From Adiantum capillus-veneris (Eukaryota > Streptophyta > Polypodiopsida > Polypodiales > Pteridaceae): 64,000 nucleotides of DNA. Each line of letters starts with the position of its first letter. The stretch's first letter is position 1. The notes below the pieces were generated by a model. The model did no database searches and was not told where the DNA came from. It saw only the letters and a list, made by a program, of their open reading frames with translations. The translations under genes and the position numbers were made by a program. Below, piece after piece: positions 1 through 9,853 of the stretch. The stretch lies in contig CM043948.1 of NCBI GenBank assembly GCA_014529385.2, forward strand, positions 78,807,291 through 78,871,290, in the 5' to 3' direction.

Positions 1-444
1 GGTTCAATAAAGAGGTGTAAAAGTTATCGATTACCTTGTAATCAAAAGTGTCTTCGTGAATCTGCTGTGTAGCTTGTCATCAATATCGCATCACCAAACA
101 TGTCTTCATGTTGTCATCAATATGGCATCACCAAACATATCTTCATAAATCTTTTATTGTCACCAAGTTTGTCTTCATAAAATCAATTCTTTGATCAATC
201 CTACATAGATCATAGACTCCAAAAAAAATATGTCATGAAAATTATTAGCATCGTTAATGAAATAATTACGTTCACAATGCCATAAGAGATGGTTCGCGAC
301 GCCACTCGTTTGACGACATATATACGCATGACAACATATGGTACATAAAGTATAAACGTAAAAGTACAAAATGTGTGATTACATGATACAAATGATATGT
401 GTATATACTACATAAAACAACATTTATCAATGTAGTGATCAATG
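1..444. other. AT-rich non-coding sequence
   Basis: No supported gene is present. Two direct copies of a 34-nt sequence occur at 76-109 and 113-146, differing at two positions. Their core (ATCAATATGGCATCACC) resembles the unit of the minisatellite that follows, so this stretch may be its decayed edge. Confidence 0.5.
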
Positions 445-925
445 AATACTATCAAAGTATTAACAAAATATCATCATTATATCAATAAAAATGAATAAAT
501 GATCATGGTATCAACGAAAAGCATCATGATATCACCGAGAATAATCATTGTATCAACGAAACAACATCATGGCATCACCGAGAATAACCATGGTATCAAC
601 GAAACATCATCATGGCATCACCGAGAATAACCATGGTATCAACGAAACAACATCATGGTATCACCGAGAATAACCATGGTATCAACAAAACATCATCATG
701 GTATCAACAAAAATCACCATGGAATCAACGAAATATCATCATGGAATCACCGAGAATAACCATGGTATCAACGAAATATCATCATGGCACCACCGAGAAT
801 AACCATGGTATCAATGACATATCATCATGGTATCAACGAAAATCACCATGACCAAAGTATTAACAAAACATCATCATGGTACCATCAAAATCACTATGGT
901 ATCAATGAAAAATTATCAATAAAAC
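445..925. repeat. 43-bp minisatellite with 21/22-bp half units
   Basis: About ten degenerate copies of a 43-bp unit are seen. Each unit has two related halves, one built on CATGGCATCACCGAGAATAAC and the other on CATGGTATCAACGAAACATC, so the array probably grew from a ~21-bp ancestor. The best copies are at 570-830. An open frame on the + strand (612-851) is a by-product of the repeat, not a gene. Confidence 0.85.
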
Positions 926-1164
926 GACGTAAACTATATCTCTAAAAGAATAATTATACGAGAATCAATGAATGAGTATATCATATAACAAAAGATCATG
1001 TACCAACAGTAGTTCGATAGAATTTGGACGATCATCAACGGCTCGACTGAATCGGAACGATGTGTAACTGGCTTCTGCAGCAAAGTTACATCAGTAACAA
1101 ATATATGATTGATGAAGAAAAATATAATTGAGAAGTTTTCAATTATGAGAAAAATCAAAAGCAA

Positions 1165-2245
1165 AAAGTAAAATTTTGATTTTCAAACATATTCGCAGTC
1201 CGAGACAATAACCCAAAATCGGTGCAGAATTTAGAGAAACTTTCTACTGCAAAGTTATAGACCACATCGATTCCAATCCCCATAGCGGGTAGTTTCTTCT
1301 GCAAAGTTGTAGAACACATCGATTCCGGTCTCTCACGCGGGTAGTTTCTGCAAAATCGTTTTCAATAAGCAGAAAAATAAAAAACAAAAAACGGAAATTG
1401 CTTTTTAGGTATGTACGTAGTCCGCGAACGATAACTCAAAATCGGTGCAGAATTTGAAAACACTTTCTTCTGCAAAGTTGTAGAACACATCGATTCCAGT
1501 CTCTTTGACGGATAGTTTCTGCAAAATCGTTTTCAATAAGCAGAAAAATCAAAAAACAAAAAGAGAAAATTGCTTTTCAGGTATGTACGCAGTCCGCGAA
1601 CGATAACTCAAAATCGGTGCAGAATTTGAAAACAATTCCTTCTGCAAAGTTGTAGACCACATTGATTCCGGTCTCCCGCGTAGGTTGTTTCTACAAAATC
1701 ATTTTAAATTAGCAGAAAAATCAAAAACAAAAAGCGGAAGTTGCTTTTCAGGTATGTACGCAGTACGCGAACAATAACTCAAAATCGGTGTAGAATTTGA
1801 AAACATTTCCTTCTGCAAAGTTGTAGACCACATCGATTCCGATCACCTACGCGAGTAGTTTCTGCAAAATCGTTTTCAATTAGCAGAAAAATAAAAAACA
1901 AAACGCGAAAGCTGTTTTTCAGGTATATACGCAGTCCGCGAACGATAACTCAAAATCGGTGCAGAATTTGAAAACACTTTCTTCTGCAAAGTTGTAGATC
2001 ACATCGATTCCGGTCTCTTTCGTGGGTAGTTTCTGCAAAATCGTTTTCAATTAGCAGAAAATCAAAAACAAAACGCGGAAGCTGTTTTTCAAGTATGTAC
2101 GCAGTCCGCGAACGATAACTCAAAATCGGTGCAAAATTTGAAGAAACTTCCTTCTGCAAAGTTGTAGACCACATTGATTCCGATCCCACTAGAGGGTAGT
2201 TTTTGCAAAATCAATTTTGATAAGGAGAAAAATCAAAAACAAAAA
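1165..2245. repeat. ~171-bp tandem repeat array in a retroelement leader
   Basis: Five to six copies of a 170-172-bp unit are seen. The landmark GTATGTACGCAGTCCGCGAA or its variants recurs near 1408, 1580, 1751, 1922 and 2092. The first copy (from about 1180) is the most divergent. The array stops just before a minus-strand tRNA-iMet primer-binding site (2252-2263). It therefore lies in what would be the untranslated leader of a minus-strand LTR retroelement, which suggests that leader sequence was amplified into a satellite-like array. Confidence 0.85.
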
Positions 2246-2251
2246 CGTACT

Positions 2252-2263
2252 GCTCTGATACCA
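2252..2263 (-). promoter_or_regulatory. Primer-binding site, initiator tRNA-Met
   Basis: The minus strand reads TGGTATCAGAGC, the classic plant primer-binding site complementary to the 3' end of initiator tRNA-Met. It directly abuts an LTR-like end at 2264. First-strand synthesis would run towards the LTR, and the element body would extend to lower coordinates. Confidence 0.8.
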
Positions 2264-2405
2264 TGTTGAGAGAGAAGGAGAGAGCACAGAAGTAGAACCC
2301 CAAAGTGTGTAGAATACACACATGAGATGATGTATATATAGAGGGGACCTGGGTGCCATATATAGAGAAGCCATATATTGAGTAGCTTCACATATAAGAT
2401 CAACA
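2264..2405 (-). repeat. Short LTR (about 142 bp), 5' LTR of a minus-strand element
   Basis: On the + strand the segment starts TGTTGA and ends TCAACA, giving the TG...CA inverted ends expected of an LTR. It lies directly next to the tRNA-iMet site. A TATATATA tract near 2331-2338 could act as a TATA box for minus-strand transcription. The inner edge is set by the primer-binding site; the outer edge is inferred from the inverted ends only. The size would fit a small TRIM-like or copia LTR. The partner LTR was not found and may lie left of the window. Confidence 0.5.
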
Positions 2406-3019
2406 AATGTACTATTGGAGTGCATCCTATTGTAAGGGGACTCTGATGTATTGCTAGAGTGCACCCAAATTTTTGGAGACTCATTTTTTATTTGATGGGG
2501 GCCTATGTTGGGTCATATAGTAAAAGAAATTCATTTTTTGTCAATTCATATCGAGGTTGCATTTATTTGTAACTATGAGAGAATTGATGTTTGATGTCAA
2601 AATAAAACTTGTAAGTATGGATCAGAGAATTCATGGACTTTAAATATGTGAGAGGGATCTTTTTCTTGGGCACAAATGTTTGCTTCAAGAATTTTGTCAT
2701 TACATACTTTACGTGAAAGAGTTTTAGAACCTGAAAGACTTTGAAAACAAAACTATGGAATCTAAGTGCATGTATTCTTGAATGGCTTGAAAGTTGATGT
2801 ATACATGCATGTCGCCTTGATGAAGATTTAGATCTGACAAGATGCAAAGCTAGAATTCTTGGACGTTACCTTTGTCAATTTGGTAATAACATATTTAACT
2901 TTCTTTTATTATGGGTGGAAAATATATTATTATGTGCATTTGGAACCTAATTGCTTGACCTTCAAACCAAGATTCCTATGTTATTTTTTCATATACTTTA
3001 TTGTAATGAATTAAGATTG
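2406..3019. other. No recognisable feature
   Basis: AT-rich sequence with short chance ORFs only. No similarity to the neighbouring repeats was noticed. Confidence 0.4.
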
Positions 3020-4420
3020 TGGATACAAGGTCCACCACTTGTTCAAGCTAGATCTAAGAAAGTATATATACTGAGTCTTCAAACTAGTAAACCAAGGGAA
3101 GAGAGAAGCAGGCCCATCACTTGTCCAAGCTTATCTCTAAACAACATAGAGAGATGTTAGGTCTACTAATTGTCCAATATAGTCATGGAGAAATGATAGA
3201 AGGTTGATCCACTTGTCCAACCTATCATCTCTAGTAAAATGGGAGGTTTGGCCTTAAGATTCACCATGTAACCAACGTATACTTCATTGTATTATGAAGA
3301 GTAGAAAATCAAAGCTCCACCACTTGTCTAAGGTAGTTCCAAAATCAACATGGAGAGAAGCAAGATTCACCATTTGTCCAAGATAGGTTCCATTAAAACA
3401 TGGAAAACCTCATATATGTTGTACATGGAAGCTTTTTTCCAAGGTCCACCACTTGTCCAAGCTAGGATCCATTAAAACATGGATAGAAACAAGGCTCCAC
3501 AACTCGTCCAACCTTTATAGCTGCAAAGTGTACCGGTAGTCTAAACTAGGCATGGGAATATAATAGAAGGTCCACCACTTATCCAGTATATTATCTCTAA
3601 TAGCATGGGAGGTTTGGTCTCAAGATTTAGGAATTGGCTAACCTGTATTTCATTGTATTATGATGAATTTGGTTTTAAAGTCAACTACTTATCCAAGCTA
3701 TAAGTTTATATCTTGAATGGTATTCCTTCCCATCACTTAGAAAACCAATGATATGTTGTACATGGGGGGGTTTGTTACAAGGTCCACCACTTGTCCAAGC
3801 TAGTTTCATTGAAACATGAATGAAGACAAGCTCCACCATTTGTTAAATCTAGACTCCATTGAAATCTAGAAAATACATTCTATGTTGTACATGGGGTTTT
3901 TGTTTTAAGGTCCAACACTTGTCCAAGCTAAGATCCATTGAAACATGGAGTAGAGAAACACTCCACCACTTGTCCAAGCTAGGAAACATTGATAGTAGTT
4001 GGCTTAGTTTGAAGATCCACCACGTGTCTAAGCTAACTCTATTGAAACATAAAGAGAAGCAAAGGTCCACCAACTGTTCAAGCTAGGCTCCATCGAAACA
4101 TGGACAGAAGCAAGCTCCACCATTTATCCAAGATAGGCTCCATTGAAACATGGAGAGAATCAAAGGTCCACCATTTCTCCAAGCCAAGCTCCATTTGTCC
4201 AACCTATAAGGTTATATCTTAAATGGTAATCTTTCTAATCACTTGGAATACCCATGATATGTTTTACATGGGGGTTTTGTTCCAAGATCACCACTTGTCC
4301 AGGCTAACTCTAGTGAAACATAGAGAGAAGCAAAGGTCCACCACTTGTCCAAGCTAGTCTCCATTGAAACAAGGAGAGAATCAAGCTCCATCATTTCTCC
4401 AAGATAGGCTAGCATGGATA
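3020..4420. repeat. Degenerate ~50-bp tandem repeat array
   Basis: The phrase TCCACCACTTGTCCAAGCTA and variants recurs more than fifteen times, usually followed by a CCATTGAAACATGGAGAG-type block. The clearest run (4064, 4114, 4165) has a 50-51-bp period. Some units are separated by unrelated spacers that contain their own repeated phrase (ATGTTGTACATGGGG). One related unit lies outside the main array near 4635-4655. Several short ORFs in this region are repeat by-products. Confidence 0.75.
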
Positions 4421-4924
4421 AGTGCACCTTGAAACCAACCTTCCTATGAGGCAATAGAGCATATGATACATATTTTATGTATGCCCCATGCCTCAAATTA
4501 AGAAGTTATAGATTAGAAGTGGACCTTGCTTGAATGTCACATGCAATAAATTAAGGAAAAATAGCCAAGTGGATTGTATTCCTCAATGGATCCTTGCTTT
4601 CATAAGTTGTGAACCTTGAGTCACTTTTACATTAACTTGGACAAGTGGTGGACCTAGAAACCAAGCTCTCCATGTTGAGATAAGTTGTAGGTAGGACAGT
4701 AGGACATAGACAACGATAATGGATGCAATATACTCGTCTCCTAATAATCCAATTGATTGAAACCATGGTACTTTAGTTGTTTTCATTGTGTATTGTATGT
4801 GCATAAAGTGGAATGAGACCTTAAGAAAACTCAAATTTTTGACAAAATCTCTATATTTTGTACATGATATATTGAAAGTTGTACAACCTGGGAAATGGGA
4901 TTTTCCCACTTTACCTAATATGAT
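4421..4924. other. No gene; edge of repeat array
   Basis: Non-coding sequence with one outlying copy of the 50-bp repeat near 4635. Nothing else was recognised. Confidence 0.4.
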
Positions 4925-5493
4925 CTTATTGGTTCTTTTATTAAGTGTTTTTTAAATTTATTTAAACTAAATTTACTCTAGCCTAATTCTCATTGGTCCA
5001 CCTCCAAGGCCATCCAATATGAATTGGGCACACCTTGTGGGCATCTAGGCTAGGGAGCTGACATGTGTCCCTAATTCCCTTTGTGTAAAGGGAGCCTGTG
5101 TGTGTGTGTGTGACTTTCTCTCTCATCCCCTAGAAGAAGGGCTCGCCCCCTCCCATGTAGGGATATGCAAAGACTTTTTAGTTACACACAAAGCATCCAA
5201 TTTCCCCTAGGGTTGACCTTTTGACACAACCTTTGAATTTTGGAACCTTAGCATTTTGGAAGTCTTAATGGGCTGAACCTTAGGGTCTTTTTAGCCCATT
5301 GTTGCACATGGATCTTTTGCAGATGCCCCCCCCCCTTTGGATCCCTATTTTCCCTCCTTTGGATCCCTAATATGGCCGGTCTGCTAGCTTAACCAATATT
5401 CTATCTTTTTCTCCCCTAGCACTTCCCCACATTAAATGATCAGTTTAATACGAGAAAATCATTTAGGATAATTAGATATTGATTATTATGACA
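4925..5493 (-). repeat. Truncated Ty3/gypsy LTR fragment (G1/G2 family)
   Basis: This segment matches the last ~585 bp of the G2 right LTR (about 35374-35958) almost throughout. It shares the TG-repeat block, the TTTGGATCCCTATTTTCCCT block and the terminal ATTATTATGACA. It ends in CA at the same place as the family LTR. No primer-binding site or internal sequence is attached, so it is an LTR fragment. Strand is given by analogy with G1 and G2, whose genes lie on the minus strand. Confidence 0.75.
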
Positions 5494-6760
5494 CGATACC
5501 TCCGCTTGAGTTATAATTGGAGTAGATGATATCTTCTTTTACACATTCCGTAAAGATGGAACGACATGAGCATCCTCCTAAGGGGTTCACCTTACACAGT
5601 ATGTAACTATCACTTAAAACTTACAGAAATAAATTTACATAAGGATATGTTTTTTACAAATCTCCAAAAAATTTACAGAATTTAAAAGAAAAGGGTTCAT
5701 TATATTTCCTAGAAAATTCACAAAATAGGCATTTTAGAAAAAGAGCCTGAATGCACGTGATATAGTGGTCTGAAATATAGTGAACCCCCGGGAGCATCCT
5801 TCGAGTTGTAGGTCACTCGCTTCGGGGCCATCATAAAAACGAGGCAGAGAAAAGGAAAAGAGAGAAAGAGAACTCAAGAATCTGAAGGGAAACACGACGA
5901 TGGTAAATAAAGACTTAGAGGTGGAGATGGCTTGAAGGTAAGAGCTCGAGGGAAGGGAGAGAGCTTGAGGGAGAGAACGTGACTCCGATGTCAAGGAAAG
6001 AGAGCTTCTGCTTCTAAGAGTGTGTGTGTTCAAAATGAAGGGAGAGGGGTCTTTATATAGGCTCTCAAGAGTCAAAATCACAAGCTAAGAATAGAGGGAA
6101 GCAAAGAGAGATAAGTTCGCACACATTCGCAGTTGATTTTTTTTTTTGGACACGGTTTTTGCTGCACAATTTTGAGTCTCTAAGAAGAAGCTTGGATTCC
6201 AAGAAAAGAGCTCTAAACTAAACTCCTCCTCTTTCTTTTCTAAAAAGACTCTTTCTTTCCTAAAAGTACTCCTACTCCTTCTCCTCTAAAATTACTCCTC
6301 CTTTCCTAAAATTGCTCTCTCCTTCCTAAAAGGTCAACTCTTATCTTTAGATACAGTCTTGACACTTAAGTTTCCCATCATCTTATTGTTTTCAAGTGAA
6401 TGAGGATCATAATTAGTAGTTCTAGAATTTGATTTTCAATCCGATCGTTCCATTATAATGCTCTTTGACTTAATAAAATGCAAACCTTAGATATTTACAA
6501 AGTAAATAGAATAATTTGATTGAAAAATGTTGGGTACATTACATCTTGGGGCAGTCTGACCAATCTACACGCCTCTCAAGGATTTTGTAAACATAGCACT
6601 ATTGTATAAAGTTGAGTGCCATTTGGTTATTGTTTGGCATAACTTTCTCTCGTCGTATGAATCTTCGTAGTAGAAATACTCGTGCGAGCCCTTTGTGTTA
6701 CAAATCTAATAGCTTTACGGGAGCTTATTCCTTTGCATTACCATTGGCTCAAAATAGTTA
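5494..6760. other. Unassigned sequence with a minus-strand TATA-like box
   Basis: No convincing gene was found. CTATATAAAG on the minus strand (6051-6060) followed by pyrimidine-rich sequence resembles a Pol II promoter, perhaps of an unrecognised LTR. The long minus ORF at 5734-6081 is low-complexity Ser/Leu-rich and not credible. Confidence 0.35.
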
Positions 6761-6955
6761 CTAGCACACAAAGTGGTTTGGACATAGCTTCGTACACTCT
6801 TTAAGACTGAGAGGCTCGCCTTGCAACCCAGACTCGTCGTCCTCTTTGATTCTAGCAATAGATTGGAGGTCTTTCTCTTGGCCATAGTGCTCTCTCTCTT
6901 CTTTGTAGATGGCTTGTGCTTCAGCGTGGTTAAGTTCTTCTTCTATATCTACTAA
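6761..6955 (-). pseudogene. Acidic, Glu/Lys-rich coding remnant
   Basis: About 61 open codons on the minus strand end at a TAG (6761-6763). The translation is hydrophilic and helix-like, with phrases such as EELNHAEAQAIYKEEREHY and IKEDDESG, unlike the repeats around it. It has no start codon of its own and is not in a long ORF, so it looks like an exon or the C-terminal tail of a decayed gene. It lies downstream, on the same strand, of the kinase-like remnant at 7165-7976 and may be part of the same former gene. The family was not recognised. Confidence 0.4.
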
Positions 6956-7164
6956 TCAAGCAAATATGTCATCATTAGAAAGACTTATTGTGAAGTTAAC
7001 AAGTCATGACTTTTAAATCTTGAGAGAAAAAGACAGGATAACTTAATCATGCTACAAGAAAGAGACAGAATATCTATCACCATGCCGTTGGAAAGAGACA
7101 AGATAACTTGATCAATTATTTGATTTACAATACAACTAGAGAGGACAATGATCAAATCATTAAT

Positions 7165-7976
7165 TTAATCATCAACTGGTTGTAGAACAAAAATCATTAC
7201 AATGTCATAGCCCACTCTATGGGCACCGTTGAGACAAAGAGAAAGATCAAAAGCGTTAGGTCGGGTTGAGGGATTTTTTCGCTTGCCACTCTCAAGGTGG
7301 GTAAGTACATTGCTTAAAAAATACTTTTTGTTTTGCTCGTGCGGCACTGACATGCACTTCAAGATTAGTTTCCAAGTATGACACATGGAGAAGATGTCCA
7401 TTGATTTACTCCAGGGAGGAAGATTAGTAGATATGCATTATGGGCTGCCCATGGAAAATATCTCTTGACCTGCTTTCTAGATTTTATTTGAAAATCCCAG
7501 AGTGGAGGAAAGCATGCCGTTGTTTTGGTCTTTGTACATGACCCCCAATCCACAATGCCTGCATATACCCCATTCTATCCAAAATGAAGCATTATGTTGC
7601 AGGAGTGCAAGTCATTGTGGAGAGAGTCGTGGACATGTAAATACATTAGGGTCTAAAGAAGAGCATCTTTTATTTGCAAAGTGTTATTTTGAAATAGATC
7701 TATTGTTCCTTCAATGGTGACATAATCGCAAATGGCAAGTTGACTACCATTTGTTGAACTCTTTTATCCATTGCTCTTCATGGCCGCCATTAAAAGATCG
7801 TGAAATGAGCATTCGATGCTCTATGTTGCACACCATGGCAAGTGGATAAATAATGCCGCAATGAGCGATGTCCAAAATTGTGGCTTTGTCTTTAACCTGT
7901 TGATCCACTCTGGGTCCATGCAAGTGGACTTTGAAGATATTTTCCGCATACAGTGGATCTTTAAATGCAAGATGTG
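7165..7976 (-). pseudogene. Kinase-like gene remnant, split by element G1
   Basis: Minus-strand coding fragments in more than one frame. From the G1 insertion point (7976) to about 7752 there is an open run of roughly 75 codons that continues across the insertion into 19420-19500. Further on, LHNDLHSCNIMLH (HND at 7611-7619) followed by IVDWG (DWG at 7542-7550) looks like a protein-kinase catalytic loop (H-x-D-x4-N) and a DFG-type motif. One in-frame stop lies between the two motifs. A downstream block containing KKYFLSNVLTHLESGKRKNPS is also open. Frames change between blocks, so the gene is not functional, or introns interrupt it. Kinase assignment rests on these two motifs only. Confidence 0.4.
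7972..7976. repeat. Target-site duplication of G1, left copy (ATGTG)
   Basis: ATGTG directly precedes the left LTR and recurs at 19415-19419 right after the far LTR end, 11.4 kb away. This pairs the two ends of G1 across the nested copia insertion. Confidence 0.85.
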
Positions 7977-9103
7977 TGTAATGGAATTGGCCTATTTAAC
8001 GTGAGAGTAGCAGAAATTAATGAGAGTACTTTTGAGAAATGACTTTGTGACCATAGAGGGTGAACATAATTGAAGATAGCAACATAATCATAGCAATTAG
8101 TTAACTTGGCATGAACAATACTTTTGCAAGAGAGAGAATTTAGAGAACATGACAAAAGTTGAGGACCGGATTTATGTGGAGCCGGTCCCCCCTCCGATAG
8201 GCATTTGTATTATGATTTTTCCCATTAAGAGAGACTTGTTACAATACAATATTTGTGTTCCTTATGACCTAGGTAATGCAATGAAGATGGAAAGCTTCAT
8301 GCATCACAAGCATAACATAAACTTGAAGAAAGCTTTAACTATCCCAAGCCTCAGTCCCAAGACCTCAAACACCTTCAAAGGTGGAGAGAGCTAGCAGGGA
8401 ATGAGGGTAGGGAAGAGGAAGAATAAACATTTCATAGGAGAAAGAATTAGGTCCTCACTTAGCATAACTCTTCTTGCTAGAATACATAATAGCATAGTAA
8501 TGAATAAGAAGGAGATGACAAGCTTAAGCATTGAAGCATGGCTCTTGGTTGGATTTGCACTCCATAGACAAGAGTGTTGTGTAGGCTCTCAACCTTTACT
8601 TGCTTGGAGAAGGAGAGGGAGCTCTTGCATTTTTCATAGCACACAATGACAGTGTTTGTGAGTGTGTGTGGGTGCGTAACCCCCTAAGAAACCCCCTAGA
8701 TTGCTTGGGTCGACCCCCCTTGTAGCTCATGCTTGAAGCTCATTGGACCCCTCCAGGCCTAGCCAATCACAAGTAGGAGGCCTTACAAGCAGCAAGGGTA
8801 GCCTTGGGACAAGTGTCCCTCTTTCCCTTTGAGAGAGAGGACTTGATAAATGCAAAATCAATTAATTAAATCTCCTAAATTATCATTGGACCCCTTGGGT
8901 GGCCAACCAATAGGCTTCACGCACACCATGAGGGCAACATGAGGAGGAACTTGACAAGTGTCCCTTTTGCTTGCTTTGTACTATGCATGCCTTGTGTGAG
9001 TGTGTGGGTGTTCTCTCTCATTCCCCCTCTTGTAGGGCTCGCCCCTTTCTTGTAGGGATTGAATCTCGACCTTTTGACACCTCAATCATCAAGCACCTCA
9101 AGC
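7977..9103 (-). repeat. G1 left LTR (3' LTR), inner end deleted
   Basis: Starts TGTAATGGAATTGG and matches the right LTR (12156 onward) over about 1.1 kb, at roughly nine bases in ten by eye. The match stops near 9103 in a CACCTCAAG-rich stretch, where the sequence switches to reverse transcriptase. About 400 bp of the LTR seen in the right copy is missing. A 7-bp inverted repeat (GGACCGG 8163-8169, CCGGTCC 8182-8188) could form a hairpin. Confidence 0.82.
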
Positions 9104-9104
9104 A

Positions 9105-9827
9105 GTTAATATGACCTAAGTATTGAATCTCTTGAAGGAAAAATTCACTCTTCTTTTGGTTGAGAAAAAGCTTATTCTCCCTTAATGCTTGAAAAATCAC
9201 TTGGAGATGTTGCTTATGTTCCTCAAAAGACTTGGAGTAGATGATGATATCATCAAAGAACAATCCAGTAAATTTATGATAAGGTCTAAAATTTTTCTCC
9301 ATTAGACGATTGAACGTACCTGGTGCATTAGTCAAGCCAAAAGGCATGACTAGATATTCATAAAGACCAAATGTTGTGCGAGACGCGGTCTTTAGGATAT
9401 ATTCATCCACTATCCTTATTTGATGATAGCCACTCTTAAGGTCAATCCTACTAAAGTAGGTAGAGCCTTGTAGCTTATCAAACAGAACTTCTACCCGAGT
9501 CACTGGAAATATTTTTTTGATAGTGATATGGTTTAGTGCTGGATAGTCCACACATATACGATATGTACCATCTTTCTTTTGCACTAAAAGGAATGGAGAA
9601 AAAAAGGGAGAGGAACTAGGCCTCACCATCCCTTTGTTTACCAATTCCTGTACTTGCCTTGTGATCTCCTCTTGTTGAGCTTGTGAGACTCGATAAGGAG
9701 GCTTGTTAGGCGCTGAGCTTCCTGGAAGGAGCTCAATGCGATGGTCATCATCCCCTTGTTTTGGAGGTAAGTCAATAGGCATATCATTGATGAACACATC
9801 CTGGAATCCTTTTAGAAAATTAGACAA
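9105..9827 (-). pseudogene. G1 reverse transcriptase (partial)
   Basis: Reads as a Ty3/gypsy reverse transcriptase for about 240 residues: QKKDGTYRICVDYPALN near residue 83, YFSRIDLKSGYHQIR (motif A) near 124, MPFGLTNAPGTF (motif B) near 161 and FFDD (motif C, residues 190-193, in place of the usual FVDD/FLDD) followed by IIIYSKS. The frame ends after QYLGHI, where the thumb, RNase H and integrase should follow; a deletion joins it to LTR sequence, adding about 30 meaningless residues. No upstream stop separates it far from the protease fragment, but the frames differ. In a live element it would copy element RNA in virus-like particles. Confidence 0.88.
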
Positions 9828-9853
9828 GTCTAACTCTTCTTGATTCTTATCAT

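Noticed and set aside
612-851. 79-codon + strand ORF in the minisatellite
   Set aside because: It is a translation of the 43-bp repeat; there is no non-repeat sequence or gene context.
445-2245. Tandem repeats resembling a CRISPR array
   Set aside because: Units are contiguous without unique spacers, and the context is a plant-type genome with retroelements.
1950-2464. Minus-strand ORFs of 79-91 codons
   Set aside because: They run through the 171-bp array and LTR; the peptide repeats with the DNA unit.
5734-6081. 115-codon minus-strand ORF
   Set aside because: Low-complexity Ser/Leu-rich translation of a purine-rich stretch; no conserved motif.
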